A stretch of 64,000 nt of DNA from Cryptomeria japonica. Taxonomy: Eukaryota; Streptophyta; Pinopsida; Cupressales; Cupressaceae. The stretch covers positions 832,890,136 through 832,954,135 of the forward strand of contig NC_081411.1 in the NCBI RefSeq assembly GCF_030272615.1, read 5' to 3'. Positions 1 through 10,531 of this stretch are shown here, piece by piece. Each line of letters begins with the position of its first letter. Positions within the stretch are counted from its first letter, which is position 1. Both the position numbers and the translations under genes were made by a program. The notes below the pieces were generated by a model that was not told the origin of the DNA, made no database searches, and saw only the letters and a list, made by a program, of their open reading frames with translations.

Positions 1-61
1 AAATCCATATCCAAGCAACATCTAGCAGTATCCTCTATTAGCACCACTTATCGACGAAACA

Positions 62-275
62 TATTAGAGTGACATATCAATGACCCATATCAGTGAAACA
101 AAATAGTGAACCATATCAGTGCCCCATATCAGTGCTTCATATCGTGATCTATATTGTGACCCATATCAGAGCAGAAAATTCAATCCAAAGACCCATATCA
201 AATAAAAACATCTCCATTAGATCCATATCGACATCAAAACGAGATACATACATCGATCGTAACCTATCTCAATAA
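62..275 (+). repeat. degenerate array of the motif CCATATCAGTG
   Basis: About ten imperfect copies of CCATATCAGTG or CATATCRNNG occur at roughly 15-25 base spacing. Later copies decay to CATATCAAAT and CATATCGACA. The array lies in the 3' region of the left-edge LTR element, directly before a second array built on another motif. Confidence 0.6.
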
Positions 276-334
276 TTCCACATCAAAAATCATCTCTAAA
301 AGAAAACGTTTCACACTTTTTCATCTCACACGAT

Positions 335-725
335 AAATCAGGCATTCAATGCGCTAACCTTCTCTACATGTGCTAAACCTCCTGGTGAATGCACCAGAAC
401 TTGCGGTATATGCGCTAAAAGTGACCTATGTGCTAAAACAGATATTGAATGTGCTATACTATTTTACCTATGTGCTAATCTAAACCTATGTGCTAGTCTA
501 CCATTCTAATGTGCTATCCTATCATTCATATGCGCTAATATATTCTATGTGCTAACTGTCCAATCGAATGTGCTAGTATGTGTTGCGGATGCGCTAAAAT
601 GCACCGATGCGCTAGACTATCATTTAAATACACTAATCGCTAACTCTAGGGTTTTAATGCGCTAATCTACATTGCGTATGCACTAACGAATTATGCCCAT
701 GCGCTAAAACATGCAAATCCAACCC
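335..725 (+). repeat. degenerate array of the motif ATGYGCTAA
   Basis: About twenty copies of ATGTGCTAA or ATGCGCTAA recur every 15-30 bases, with unrelated short spacers. Variants are mostly T/C at the fourth base (TGTGC against TGCGC) and A/G at the end. Spacing is irregular, so this is a motif array rather than a simple satellite. Confidence 0.65.
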
Positions 726-1272
726 TAAAACATGAAAAACGTGCTAAAAATTTGCAAAACATCATACAACAAGACAGGGATTCGAGTCACTTACTGGTGG
801 GCCATACGCGATGGGTCTTCGATATTGCCTAACGCGCTCAAAATGGTGAGTATGATAAGGAATCAACATCGTTGTCAAAGCTCCAAATGTCCAAATCACA
901 AGAAGACAAGTGTAAAATGAATTTCCTTTATCACTTTTTACCTTTTTAAAAGGGTAATAACCAGGGTTAATAAGTGGAGCATGTCTATTTCCACTTCTTT
1001 TTCAATTATTAACCTTATCCACATCATTTTTTGGGGAGATGAATCAAATTGTGCATATCCACACTTCAAACATTGTCAACATTATCATCTCAAAACAAAA
1101 TCAAACGGTAAAAAATTTGAACATTTTCACACCTCTATTGAACACACCCTTGATTCATCTCCCGAGGCAGCATCATCAATATCATTTTTCAAATCCGCAT
1201 CTAGGGAATCATAACAAACATTTTGACAAGCGACACCATATCGACCAAATTTTTGCAACATATCAAGCGATT

Positions 1273-1320
1273 TTCTTTGAATCAACATGTGCACACATGT
1301 CACTTCAAAGAAGGGAAAAA
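1273..1320 (+). other. stem-loop abutting the polypurine tract
   Basis: TTCTTTGA at 1273-1280 pairs with TCAAAGAA at 1305-1312, and ACATGTG at 1285-1291 pairs with CACATGT at 1294-1300, with a four-base internal mismatch between the two stems. The right arm runs directly into AGAAGGGAAAAA, the likely polypurine primer, and the LTR begins at 1321. The same arrangement exists in both Gypsy copies. Confidence 0.55.
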
Positions 1321-2560
1321 TGTAGACATATAAATCTGACCACCTACTTAAATGAATATTTTATATTTATTTAAGCCATATCCCCCTATTAATTAAATCT
1401 TATTTAATTAATTTCTTCATTTTTATATATTTGATTAAATGAATTATTCAATTTATTTAATTAAATTCATCTAACCCCTTTCTAACCTTTAATTAAATAA
1501 ATCACTTTATTTAATTAAATCTCCCTTTCATAATTAAATTCATCCTTGTATATAAATAAATCAAATTTATTTATACCCCCCCCCCCACTTGCATTTTCCT
1601 ACAAATGCAAGTTGCATCTATTTTAGTTGAAATAAAACATTTTATTTTAAATTAAAATCCTATTTCTCCACTTGCCCCTTCCTAAATTTCCCACTTGCCT
1701 TCTAATCATTCTTCTAGATCCTTTCTAATCCCAATTAATTAGCCTTAAATTCTTCTAATCAGATCACATCCCTAAATTTGGGGAGGTCACTTCTCAAATT
1801 TGGAAGTCTTCTAAATGCATTAAAGACTTTATTTCTTCAACAAGTTAACTTGTTGAGTTCTCCAAAAATTTTAAGGCTCTTACAAATTTATCTCCAAAGT
1901 CTCCCAAACCATTAATGGTTAACTCAACCTTACCACATGATTAGAGACTTTCTCTCTAACTCAACCCTCATCTAACCCAGGGGTCTCATCAAGCACTCAT
2001 TGCTTTCACCCTAGTTATCTTATTAACCCTTGCACAAGAGTTTACCCTTTGGGTAAAAGCTTTATCTACTAGTTAATCCTAATTAACCCTAGCCACACTC
2101 TCCTAGGGTGTCCTTCATGTCTTCTCAGGCATTTAATGCCTCTTGCATCTCCTCTCAAGCCACCTCTTGTTGACAATTATCACCATTTTATTGGTGATAA
2201 TTATAAACATGGATTTAGTAACTTTGAATCCTAGCCATTGTTAAGATTATTAAATCTTAACCATCCATTTCTTTGTTTCCTCTATAAATAGAGCTCACTT
2301 TCTTCATTCTCCATATCCAAGTTTTATGCATCTACATTATAGTCTAATTATATCAAGCATTTTAGCCTCTCTCTGTTAGAATAACATTGTAGTATTTAGA
2401 AGCATTTAATATCATAGCATATCCATGTTAGTATATCATGTTAGGGTAGTTTGTTAATATCTTTATCACAATATTACTCATTCTTGGTGTTGTCATTCCT
2501 CAAGTCATTTTCTCAATGATCTAAGAGAAAAACATTGGCTTTAGGGATCCTATGAGATAG
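1321..2560 (+). repeat. LTR of the left-edge element
   Basis: It starts TGTAGACATA immediately after the purine tract. The first 250 bases hold several AT-rich palindromes built on TTAATTAAAT, like the U3 of the Gypsy copies. A TATA box lies at 2283-2290, followed by TCTCC-rich leader sequence that would be the R region. The 3' boundary is not clear; I see no definite CA end or primer-binding site, so the end is approximate. No matching second LTR is in the window. Confidence 0.55.
2283..2290 (+). promoter_or_regulatory. TATA box in LTR
   Basis: TATAAATA in the context CTCTATAAATAGAGC, about 960 bases into the LTR, with transcribed-looking sequence downstream. This is the expected position of an LTR promoter at the U3/R boundary. 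Confidence 0.5.
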
Positions 2561-2960
2561 AGAACAATGAGACACATCTTGGGAAGTTAACTAGTTCAAG
2601 TTAGTAAATCTTCATACTCAAAAGTCTCATTGGTCTTTTGGTCCTTTGATCTCAATGTTGATATTCTGATCACCACATATTCCAGCACAAAAGTCTCCAT
2701 CTCCATTAAGTATCTCTCTGCATTAGGGCACCAACATTCATTTTTTGTAGGGCTAGGAAAAAATATGTATAAAAATCGGATATCCAATTTTTGCACCATA
2801 CAAAAATAGGCTTGTGGGTCATTTTGTGCATTCCAACAGCCCACACATTCATTTTGTAGGCGACATTTACGGGTTTTTCAGATAGAAAGCGACAAAATAC
2901 AGCTTTTGAGAGATTCTTGTGGGCAAATTTGATATTGTCAATCATTTAGGAGCATCTTTT
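2561..2960. other. no recognisable feature
   Basis: AT-rich sequence with only short spurious reading frames. A possible splice acceptor (TTTTTGCAG) at 2957-2965 lies just before the ATG of the next gene remnant, so part of this stretch may be a 5' untranslated region or intron. Confidence 0.3.
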
Positions 2961-2970
2961 TGCAGGTATA

Positions 2971-3865
2971 ATGGGGACCAACAATCGTCGAAAGCATAAA
3001 TGTAAAAGAAAGCTTTCAAATAACCAAATAGAAGTGTATAGACAAAGAGATAGAGAAGGTCATAGAAGGAGAAGACAAGGTATGTCAAATATTGGTGAAG
3101 AGTTTGCAAATGTTACTTCAAGTGAAGAAGAAATTGAATTTGAAAATGTTGAGCAAGTTATTGAAAATGAAAATGAAAATGTAGATTTTGATATTGAAAA
3201 TGTTGAACATGATATTCAAATTGGGAATGACAATGTTGAAATAGATATTGAAAATTCTCAACGTGATATTGAATTTATGAATAAAAATGTGGGAATTTGA
3301 AAGTGTAAATGTGGTAATTGACAATGAAGGTGAAAATGTGGGTGTTGACATTGAAGGTGAAAATTTGGGAATTGACATTGGAGGTGACCATTTGGGAAAT
3401 CTTGACATTGAAGGTGGAATTGTTCAACCAAGTGGGTCATATGTAACACCTAATTACATGAGAAATGAAGACCCTCTCATGGATGAAAGATAAATTCCAA
3501 ATTTGAGACCTTCAAGGACCCTAGAATGGTTACTTGAAATTGATGAGAACATTATTACCAATCTTGAAGGCAAGAGGTCAACAAGAACCATTCGATTGTG
3601 GGCTACACAACTTTTCAACCAATATTTTAGCAATAAGACATTGACCAAGCAATGCCAACTTTTTGTTCAATTGCTAAAGATGCAAAAGATGAGACCATTG
3701 CTAGCCAAATTGAAGATTCATATGAACAAGAAGATGGAGAAAAATTCTATTATTGTAAAAAATCTTTTTGATGCTCTCAATTCTATTGGAAAGAATAGCA
3801 AGGAAAAAGATAAGAGAGTCGCTCAAAGAGTGATTACAACCTCCTTAGTAAGCACATTGATGTAA
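2971..3865 (+). pseudogene. broken gene, basic N-terminus then acidic repeats, unknown function
   Basis: ATG at 2971 follows a splice-acceptor-like TTTTTGCAG. The first 30 residues are very basic (RRKHKCKRKLSNN, then RDREGHRRRRQ). They are followed by a long acidic stretch of short repeats of the type ENVEHDI and GENVGVDIEG, about 12 residues per repeat. A frameshift near 3290 moves the reading frame by one base, and a TAA at 3491-3493 interrupts it. After that stop the frame continues to 3865 as a helical, Lys-rich segment (RTIRLWATQLFNQYF, then NLFDALNSIGKNSKEKDKR). I do not recognise the family. A basic head with acidic repeats occurs in some plant transposon-encoded proteins, but that is only a guess. 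It ends where a direct-repeat block begins. Confidence 0.45.
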
Positions 3866-4227
3866 CTTTGTTATGATGATATATGATGTATTTGTACACA
3901 ACTACAAATATATACAATGTATTTACACATGAGCACATTGGTGTAGTTTTATTGTTGATATATAATGTATTTGTACATGAGCAAACTAGTTTAGTTATAT
4001 TGATGATATACAATGTATTTGACTATGAGTACATTGTTGTAGTTGTATTATTTTGTTCACCTCGATTTGGAGGAATATCAATTATCAATTGCGAAAATAA
4101 AATCCTTGAATCTAAAAATTCTTTATTATATTCTGAGAATGGGATTGTTCTTCACCTCTCACTTAAACCCTAGTAGGGTATGGCCTTGAGCGTTCGACTG
4201 AATCGGGGGGTAAGACAGGAGCATGCC
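3838..4227 (+). repeat. direct-repeat block, left copy (partner at 5425-5770)
   Basis: The block starts TTAGTAAGCACATTGATGTA and contains about four imperfect ~60-base units built on GATATACAATGTATTTGTACATGAG. It then runs into the head of the 359-bp repeat (GTAGGGTATGGCCTTGAGCG). The same order occurs at 5425-5770. Left and right copies flank the LTR-like insertion at 4229-5424. Confidence 0.7.
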
Positions 4228-4228
4228 T

Positions 4229-5424
4229 TGTTGGAAATTTTGAGGAATTGATTATGTGTTGAATTGATGTTTGTCATTGATGTCAACACTAGCTTATTTG
4301 GTTGTCTACTGAATTCTGATAGAGTGGTTGGAGTTTGATGATGATTAGGAGATTTATCTTCGGTATATTTCGATTGGTGGAATTGGTTTGGTTCGGTCAT
4401 TCATGTGATTCAGATTCATGTGACATTTAGTTGGTTCAAGATTTGATGATCTGGAAGCTATCATATGATCTGGTAAGCCTTTCGATTATCGATAAGGGTT
4501 TTACCGATAGAGCTTTGTTGAAGATCTTTTGATGAATTCAAATAGTGGTGTTGGTGCATCTTCTAGAAGGTTTTCAGGATGCTAATGGTTATCGTGTTTG
4601 TGTTCTAGTTGATTGGTGGTATTTCATTTGGCTTATGGTGACCTATTTTGGGTCTGGGCTTATTCTACTAGGTTATGGACCGGTTTATGTAACGTGTTGG
4701 CGGATGCTCCTGATGCATTGCCAGTTGGATTTGTTGTTTGGTTAATGTTGTTTTGGTCTTGGGCTGACTTGGTTTATCATTGGATTATCTTTTAGGTGGC
4801 CGACCTAATTGTTTAAGTCCTGGGTTGGTATAAATATGATGTAAGATCTCTTTGTAGATCGTGGCATGTGGTCTGGAAAAGGTTATGGGATTATCTGTGT
4901 GCGAATAAAGTTGTAATCAAATGTAGAAGGTTTGGTCTATCATAGGTGAACGAATTGGGTTTGTGTAAGAGGTTTTAGACCTCCGTTATTGAGCTTAACT
5001 AGAGTTGTACTCAGGCATAGGAGATTCTATTCTTGCAATTCATTCTTATTTCTGGATTGTAGTTTGGATTTCCTTTGTAGTCAGTGAGGCTCCTTTGTGA
5101 TGAGCAGTGCACTCTAGGTTGTTGGCCTTCCTGCATGTGCAGGCCCCTTATTGTAATCACATACTTACTGCAGAAGTATTATCTGACTGTGGGTAGGCTT
5201 CCCACCATGGTTTTTCCCTTTACCGGGTTTTCCGCGTACAAATCTTGGTGTTATGTGTTGTGGATGCATGGTATTTGGTTTATGGTTTATGTTTGTGCTT
5301 AATTGATATATCTGTTATTTCAGTATTTGGTTTATGCATTCCAGTAAAAGGTTTTGTGTGCTTAAAGTTTCATAATCTGTTAACAACTGATTCACCCCTC
5401 CCCTCTCAGTTGTTCATCGGTTAT
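4229..5424 (+). mobile_element. LTR-like insertion, probably Copia-type
   Basis: The segment begins TGTTGGAAATTTTGAGG and ends shortly after a hairpin with a C-rich loop (5382-5414, loop TTCACCCCTCCCCTC). That motif is common near the 3' end of plant Copia LTRs. It has no coding potential and sits between two copies of the same direct-repeat block. No clear target-site duplication was found and the terminal bases on the right are uncertain, so it may be a solo LTR or a rearranged fragment. Confidence 0.45.
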
Positions 5425-5770
5425 CCTAACCTACTTAGTAAGCACATTGATGTAACTTTGTTATGATGATATACGATGTATTTGTACATGACTACAAATA
5501 TATACAATGTGTTTACACATAAGCACATTGGTGTAGTTGTATTGTTGATATATAATGTATTTGTACATGAGTAAACTGGTTTAGTTGTATTGATGATATA
5601 CAATGTATTTGAACATGAGTGCATTGATGTAGTTGTATTATTTTGTTCACCTCGATTTGGAGGGGTATCAATTATCAATTGAGAAAATAAATTCCTTGAC
5701 CTCTCACTTAAACCCCGGTAGGGTATGGCCTTGAGAGTTCGACTAAGTGGGGGGTAAGACAGGAGCATGC
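5425..5770 (+). repeat. direct-repeat block, right copy
   Basis: Near copy of 3838-4227: same TTAGTAAGCACATTGATGTA start, the same ~60-base TTTGTACATGAG units and the same CACCTCGATTTGGAGG segment. It leads into the first complete 359-bp tandem unit. Confidence 0.7.
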
Positions 5771-6836
5771 CTAGGGTAAGAATGCCTAATCGGACGTGTT
5801 AGGACCGACGGTTCACGTCCAGGACGTGTAGAACGAGAAATTATCCCTATGGCCACTTTTCATTGAATGAAACTGACGATTTTTTTGCCAACTGAAAAAT
5901 CGTTGTCCTAAAAGGACCACTCTGAATCTTGTAAATTAGAGACAACATTTTGTAGGCAACCCTCATGCAACCCTGTAGGTTCAAATGGATCATTCGCAGG
6001 TGCCACGAATTCTGAGATATGACCTGTCAAATTTTGACAATTTTTCACACTTAGGGCACTCAAGTGACGATGTCGGTAGGGTACGACCCTGAGCGTTCAA
6101 CTGAGTGGGGGGGGTAAGACAAGAGCATGCATAGGGTAAGAATGCCTAACTAGACGTCCTAGGACTGACGGTTCGTTCCCACGACATGTAGAACAAGAAA
6201 TTAGCCTTGTGGCAACTTTTCATTGAATGAAACTAACGATCTTTTCACCAACTGAAAAATTGTTGTCCTACAAAGATTGCTCCAAATCTTGTAAATCCGA
6301 GATAGGATTTTGTAGGAAGTCCACACATGACCTTGTAGGCTCAAACGGATCATTTGCAGGTGCCACACATTCTGAGATACGGTCTATCAAATTTTGACAA
6401 ATTTTCACACTTAGGGCGCTCAAGGGACGACGTCGATAGGGTATGGCCCTGAGCGTTCGATTGAGTGGGGGGGTAAAATAGGAGCATGCCTAGGGTAAGA
6501 ATGCCTAACCAGATGTGTTGGGACTGATGGTTCATGCCCATGACGTGCAAAATGAGAAATTATCCCTGTGGCAAGTTTTCGTTGAATGAAACTAACAATT
6601 TTTTTGCCAACTGAAAAATTGTTGTCCTAAAAAGACCGCTCTAAATCTTGTAAATCCGAGATAGCCTTTTGTAGGCAGTCCTCACACAACCCTATAGGTT
6701 CAAATGGATCATTCATAGGTATCACAAATTATGAGATACAACTTTTCAAAGTTTGACAATTTTTCGCACTTAGGGTGCTCAAGGGACAGTGTCAATAGGG
6801 TATAGTCGTCAGCATTCGAACGAGTGGGGGGATAAA
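5717..6836 (+). repeat. tandem repeat, period about 359 bp, three full units plus a partial one
   Basis: Unit starts (GRTAGGGTAYGRCCCTGAGCG) fall at 5717, 6075, 6435 and 6794, giving periods of 358, 360 and 359. A truncated unit head also occurs at 4173-4227. Each unit has a G-run (TGGGGGGTAAGACAGGAGCA), a segment with a small hairpin (ACGATTTTT paired with AAAAATCGT at 5876-5903) and a segment reading CTCAAGKGACGA at its end. Short reading frames inside are not conserved between units. It looks like a local satellite or an amplified transposon segment. Confidence 0.8.
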
Positions 6837-7480
6837 ACATGAGATAATGTATCTTTTAGTAGCTAAATGACAATCAAAACAAGTTTATTTTTAGAGTTCA
6901 TATATTCAAATCTTAAATTTAACAAGCAATGTGTGGAAATGGACCTCTTCATAGTATCTCCTTGCTAAGACAATTTTAATGATGGCAAATTGTTGCTAAA
7001 TGTAACCGATCGATTATGGAAAAATTGCATTCCGCTGTAGAATATTATTTGATACTTTTTATTTGTAATTACTAAGTACATCCATGTTATCATTATTACA
7101 AATACCAATATGGTCATTAAATTTGGTGAAGTTGCCAAAGGCAACCAAATTTAACACTTACGATTTAGATGAAACAAATTATATACAATCTCAAGGTTAT
7201 ACAAAAATATTGTATTATTCATTAATTAACCATTGTTAATTATTGGATTGAAGATTAAAGTTTAAAATAATGACTCCATGCACATGAGGAACACGTTATA
7301 TCAAATCTCAACTTCTATATATATCAAAACGTTGAATAATTACAAGTGTATGTCCATATGCAAAAATGGCATAAATGCCAACTCAAACAAAATATATGTC
7401 AATATATGTAAATGTTTGTCCATATACAAAATATACATGCCAACTAGACATGTGAGTATCCCAAAATGATCCATAACATC
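6837..7480. other. no recognisable feature
   Basis: AT-rich sequence with no tandem structure, terminal repeats or convincing reading frame. It may be the 3' flank of the minus-strand gene remnant that ends at 7481. Confidence 0.3.
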
Positions 7481-8730
7481 CTAAACTACTGATGGATCAT
7501 CAAAATCGATCATCTTTGACACACTGCTCCTCTCTAAAGGATCCTGCACAAGAAAAATCAAGCCACAATTAAGATTAGTTATATTATATAATTCACATTC
7601 GAAAAGTTAACATAAAAATCAATATAGATTGAACTATAATTGAACTCTAAAATGTAATTCTTCTTTACGTCATCTCCACATTTCAGCTTCATCTTTGGAG
7701 GAGCCTTGACATATGTCTTCGCTAGAGGAGGTATGTCATCAAGATTTTCAAACACAAACTACATATGTTCACAAACATAACATTGATACAAGTTAGTATA
7801 TAATTGTCATTGATAGGAATGAATTATATCTACTAAACACAAAATAAAATAGACACATGTACCTAATGCATCTCTTCTTCTTCTTCTTCAGGTATAATGG
7901 ATGCAGTCAACAAGGATGTGAAGCCAGCAATTTTTTGTACATAAAGACGATAGGTATGTGAAACTATTAATCTATGTAGACATGTAAAATCATTATAAGT
8001 TATTTTAACTCTTAATTCAATCATGTTTGCATTTAATTACCTTTCCCTTGTCTCCAACTGCACCATAAGAGCCTGAATCATGCAGCACCACACTCGCGCT
8101 ACTTGTGTCCTACAAAAGTAAAATAAGATAAACAAGCAAATTACTATACAATTTAATTAATGCCAATATAAATGATGAGCATGTATGTACAATAAAAATG
8201 TAAACGACTAGGTGCAATAATATATGTACCGTATAGCTATCAAGGCCAAATGAAATGGCTATCAAGGTGCCATCATGAGCCTATGTCAACTCCTCCTTTG
8301 TCATCAACTGTTAAATAGACCATGTACATAAACATTAGTACTTAATACTATCTAGATTATAAATATTCATTTAAAATAAAATGCACTGTGAAAATAGAAC
8401 TCTTACCACTACATCGGCAATGTATGATGAAGGTGCATTCTCACCTCTAGCATGAGAGGACTCTCCAGGGTATCCTACAATCCCCATCATCACATATGGT
8501 GCATCGTGCATTTCATGTACCTCATGAGATGGAGTGTCCGCGAGAGGATCAACAAGCTCTCCAACTAGACCTAAGCATGCATGCCCACACATAGCACAAC
8601 TATGCAACACACAAATATGTGGACTCGAAGAGGATGTGTTAGTGCCACCGGATCCACTGACACCATCACTAAAAGGCTGAGCTAGTAGCTCAGTTTGAGA
8701 AACCAAAATGTTGCTCAAAAAGTGAATAGC
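7481..8730 (-). pseudogene. multi-exon gene remnant, unknown function (3' exons)
   Basis: Reading leftwards on the minus strand, six segments join with consensus splice sites. Exon A, 8407 to about 8730 (ends GTG|GTAAGAG), encodes a Ser/Gly-rich segment with CAMCGHACLG. Exon B, 8230-8307, encodes SFGLDSYT. Exon C, 8041-8109, begins after TTTTGTAG and encodes SVVLHDSGSYGAVGDKGK. Exon D, about 7863-7960, encodes QKIAGFTSLLTAS and a Glu run. Exon E, 7669-7758, encodes FENLDDIPPLAKTYVKAPPK. Exon F, 7481-7543, follows TTGTGCAG and encodes SVSKMIDFDDPSVV and a stop. Exons B, C, E and F are all multiples of three in phase 0. One in-frame TAG in exon B and one at the end of exon D suggest decay; the start of exon D is uncertain. 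I do not recognise the family. The 5' part is missing or replaced by Copia-like sequence. Confidence 0.5.
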
Positions 8731-8899
8731 CGATATAGTTTGTGGCGTTCCTCAACAATGATATCTGGATACTGCACTGGAGGTGGGGGACCGACAGGAG
8801 GAGGGGGGACATATGGGCCCTGTACTACTCAAATTGCCCCAGGTCTATCTTGAGGAATACCTAAAACCACACCTTGGAAAGGCTTGATGTCAAAGTTGA

Positions 8900-9250
8900 T
8901 GGACTTGAAAAGCACTGAGAGGGGGGGGTACTTCAAACACTAACCGGTAGATGAACTTAACAAAGCTTTTAAACACAATGCATGCAATCCAAAATGATAT
9001 AACAACATCCACACAAAGTAAAGTATCCACCATAACACAAGTGTTTGTACGTGGAAAACCCAAATAGGTAAAAACCATGGTGAGATGGAACTCACAAGTT
9101 AACTATCTGTAGTAATAGATAACTGATCGGTTAAGGTCTCCAAAGTGCTCTGCTAGGAGCGAATCTTGTTAGAGATCCCAAAGCTTGATTAGAAGCTTAT
9201 ACCCTGTTAAAGGTAGTACCCTATTAGGAGTAACCTCGGAGTCTACTATA
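8900..9250 (-). mobile_element. Copia-like LTR or leader fragment
   Basis: CACTGAGAGGGGGGGG at 8914-8930 is the reverse of the C-rich TCTCAG motif found near the end of plant Copia LTRs (compare 5391-5410 and 24681-24700). It is followed by GTACGTGGAAAACCC and AAAACCATGGTGAGATGG, sequence of the kind seen in such LTRs. No boundaries or partner were found. Confidence 0.35.
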
Positions 9251-9465
9251 AACATTTGCAATGCCCCTCAATTGGTTCAAATTTTGGACAATTAAATCTT
9301 GAATTGAGGGGGGGGTGGGCAATGGAGGGTTTGCTACAAGAGGGTTTGGTGGTTGTGGCAGTTGTGGTTGTTCACGATTTTCATTATTATCCCCCATTTA
9401 ACATGATTGAATTTGAAATTTTCAATTTAATCAACAAATTTGAAAGAAAATTGATTTTCAACTAA

Positions 9466-10219
9466 AAAAATAAAATAAATATTTTTATTTGTTTAATTAT
9501 TCTAGCCTAATTCTTCTATTAATTAAATAAATCTTTATTTATTTAATTAATTCATTTATCCTCTTCTAGCCTTATTTCTCATTTAAATAAATATATTTAT
9601 TCATTTAAATTATCCTTTTCCTAAATTAAATAAATATCTTATTTATATAATTGATCTCACTTCTTCTATTAATTAAATAAATCTTTATTTATTTAATTAA
9701 TTCATTAACCTTTTCTACCCATGACACATGTCATTCATCTCTTAATTCATACACTACCTACCCCTTTCATTATTTTATTATTTTTTTTACCTACCCTCTA
9801 ATCATAGCCGACCTCCTTTTACACCTCTCAATCTTATCCCTCCATTTCATATAGTGTCTTCTATATAAGGAGATGCTTCCTTCATTATCAAACCCCCCCG
9901 TTGACTACTTGACTACACTACGCTTTTGAACATAGGCTATCCTACTTGCAACCACATTTTGTTCTTTGTTGAGCTCTTGTGCACATAAAATCTGAGAGCA
10001 AATATATCAAGCAAGATCAATGGAGATAGGAAGAATGGAGATCCAAACCCTATTGGACATGTAATGGTATAATCTTTGTGATTTCATTTGATTTGCATTG
10101 TCTTAGGTAATCTTCATATGTTATGGTGGATCTTTGTTGTTGTTAGGCTAGGGTTTTGTGGTTGAATTCATTTAGCCTTTCAATGTCGTTATTATTGTTA
10201 TCCATTTTCACCATATACA
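9466..10219 (+). repeat. 5' LTR of Gypsy copy 1, 5'-truncated
   Basis: Collinear with the 3' LTR at 20396 from ATAAATATTTTTATTT onward. The first 35 or so bases of the 3' LTR, including its TGTAGACACC start, have no match here. It contains the AT-rich palindrome array (9484-9700), a TATATAAG box at 9862-9869 and the 3' end CCATATACA at 10211-10219. Confidence 0.8.
9862..9869 (+). promoter_or_regulatory. TATA box of the 5' LTR
   Basis: TATATAAG in the context TTCTATATAAGGAGATGC. It is conserved at 20815-20822 in the 3' LTR and on the minus strand at 51836-51843 in copy 2. It marks the LTR promoter. Confidence 0.65.
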
Positions 10220-10531
10220 TTTTGGCGCCCACCATGGGGCATGGATTTTTGTTAGATTTGTATTTTTTGCAGATTTTTCTAACCCTATATTGTTGTTTTG
10301 TAAAACAATTTGGAGAATAACCTTCATATGTTATGGTGGATCTTTGTTGTTGTTAGGCTAGGGTTTTGTGGTTGAATTCATTTAGTCTTTCAATATTGTT
10401 TTATCCACTTTCACCGTAAACATTTTGGCACGCCCCGTAGGACATGGATTTTTGTTAGATCTGTATTTTTTGCAGATTTCTCTAACCCTATATTGTTGTT
10501 TTGTAAAACAATTTGGAGAATAACCTTGTGT
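10112..10531 (+). repeat. tandem duplication of LTR end plus primer-binding region, period 210 bp
   Basis: CTTCATATGTTATGGTGGATC starts at 10112 and again at 10322. Each unit has the LTR end, then a primer-binding-like sequence and a T-rich leader ending in TTTGGAGAATAACCTT. The first unit has TGGCGCCCACCATGGGGC right after the LTR end (10223 on), a normal Gypsy-type primer site. The second reads TGGCACGCCCCGTAGGAC. The two have diverged, so only one can match a given tRNA well. Confidence 0.75.

Larger units (their letters stand above)
1..1320 (+). mobile_element. internal 3' part of a divergent LTR retrotransposon (left end outside window)
   Basis: The block ends at 1320 in a purine-rich tract followed at once by an LTR start (TGTAGACATA). 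This is the same junction seen at 20396 and, reversed, at 52265 in the two Gypsy copies. The interior has no convincing protein; it carries two arrays of short degenerate motifs and a stem-loop next to the purine tract. That matches the variable 3' untranslated region of plant Ty3/Gypsy elements. The family differs from the two copies further right, because the motifs and LTR sequence are different. Assignment rests on the junction and architecture only. Confidence 0.6.

Noticed and set aside
8371-8718. Single open frame as a complete small protein
   Set aside because: It starts at a TTG, not ATG, and its end falls in an intron after a GTAAGAG donor. It is better read as one exon of a multi-exon remnant.
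8905-8945. Third example of the C-rich-loop hairpin
   Set aside because: The G/C run is present on the minus strand, but the flanks (GAAGTA and TCAGTGCTTTTC) do not form a convincing stem.
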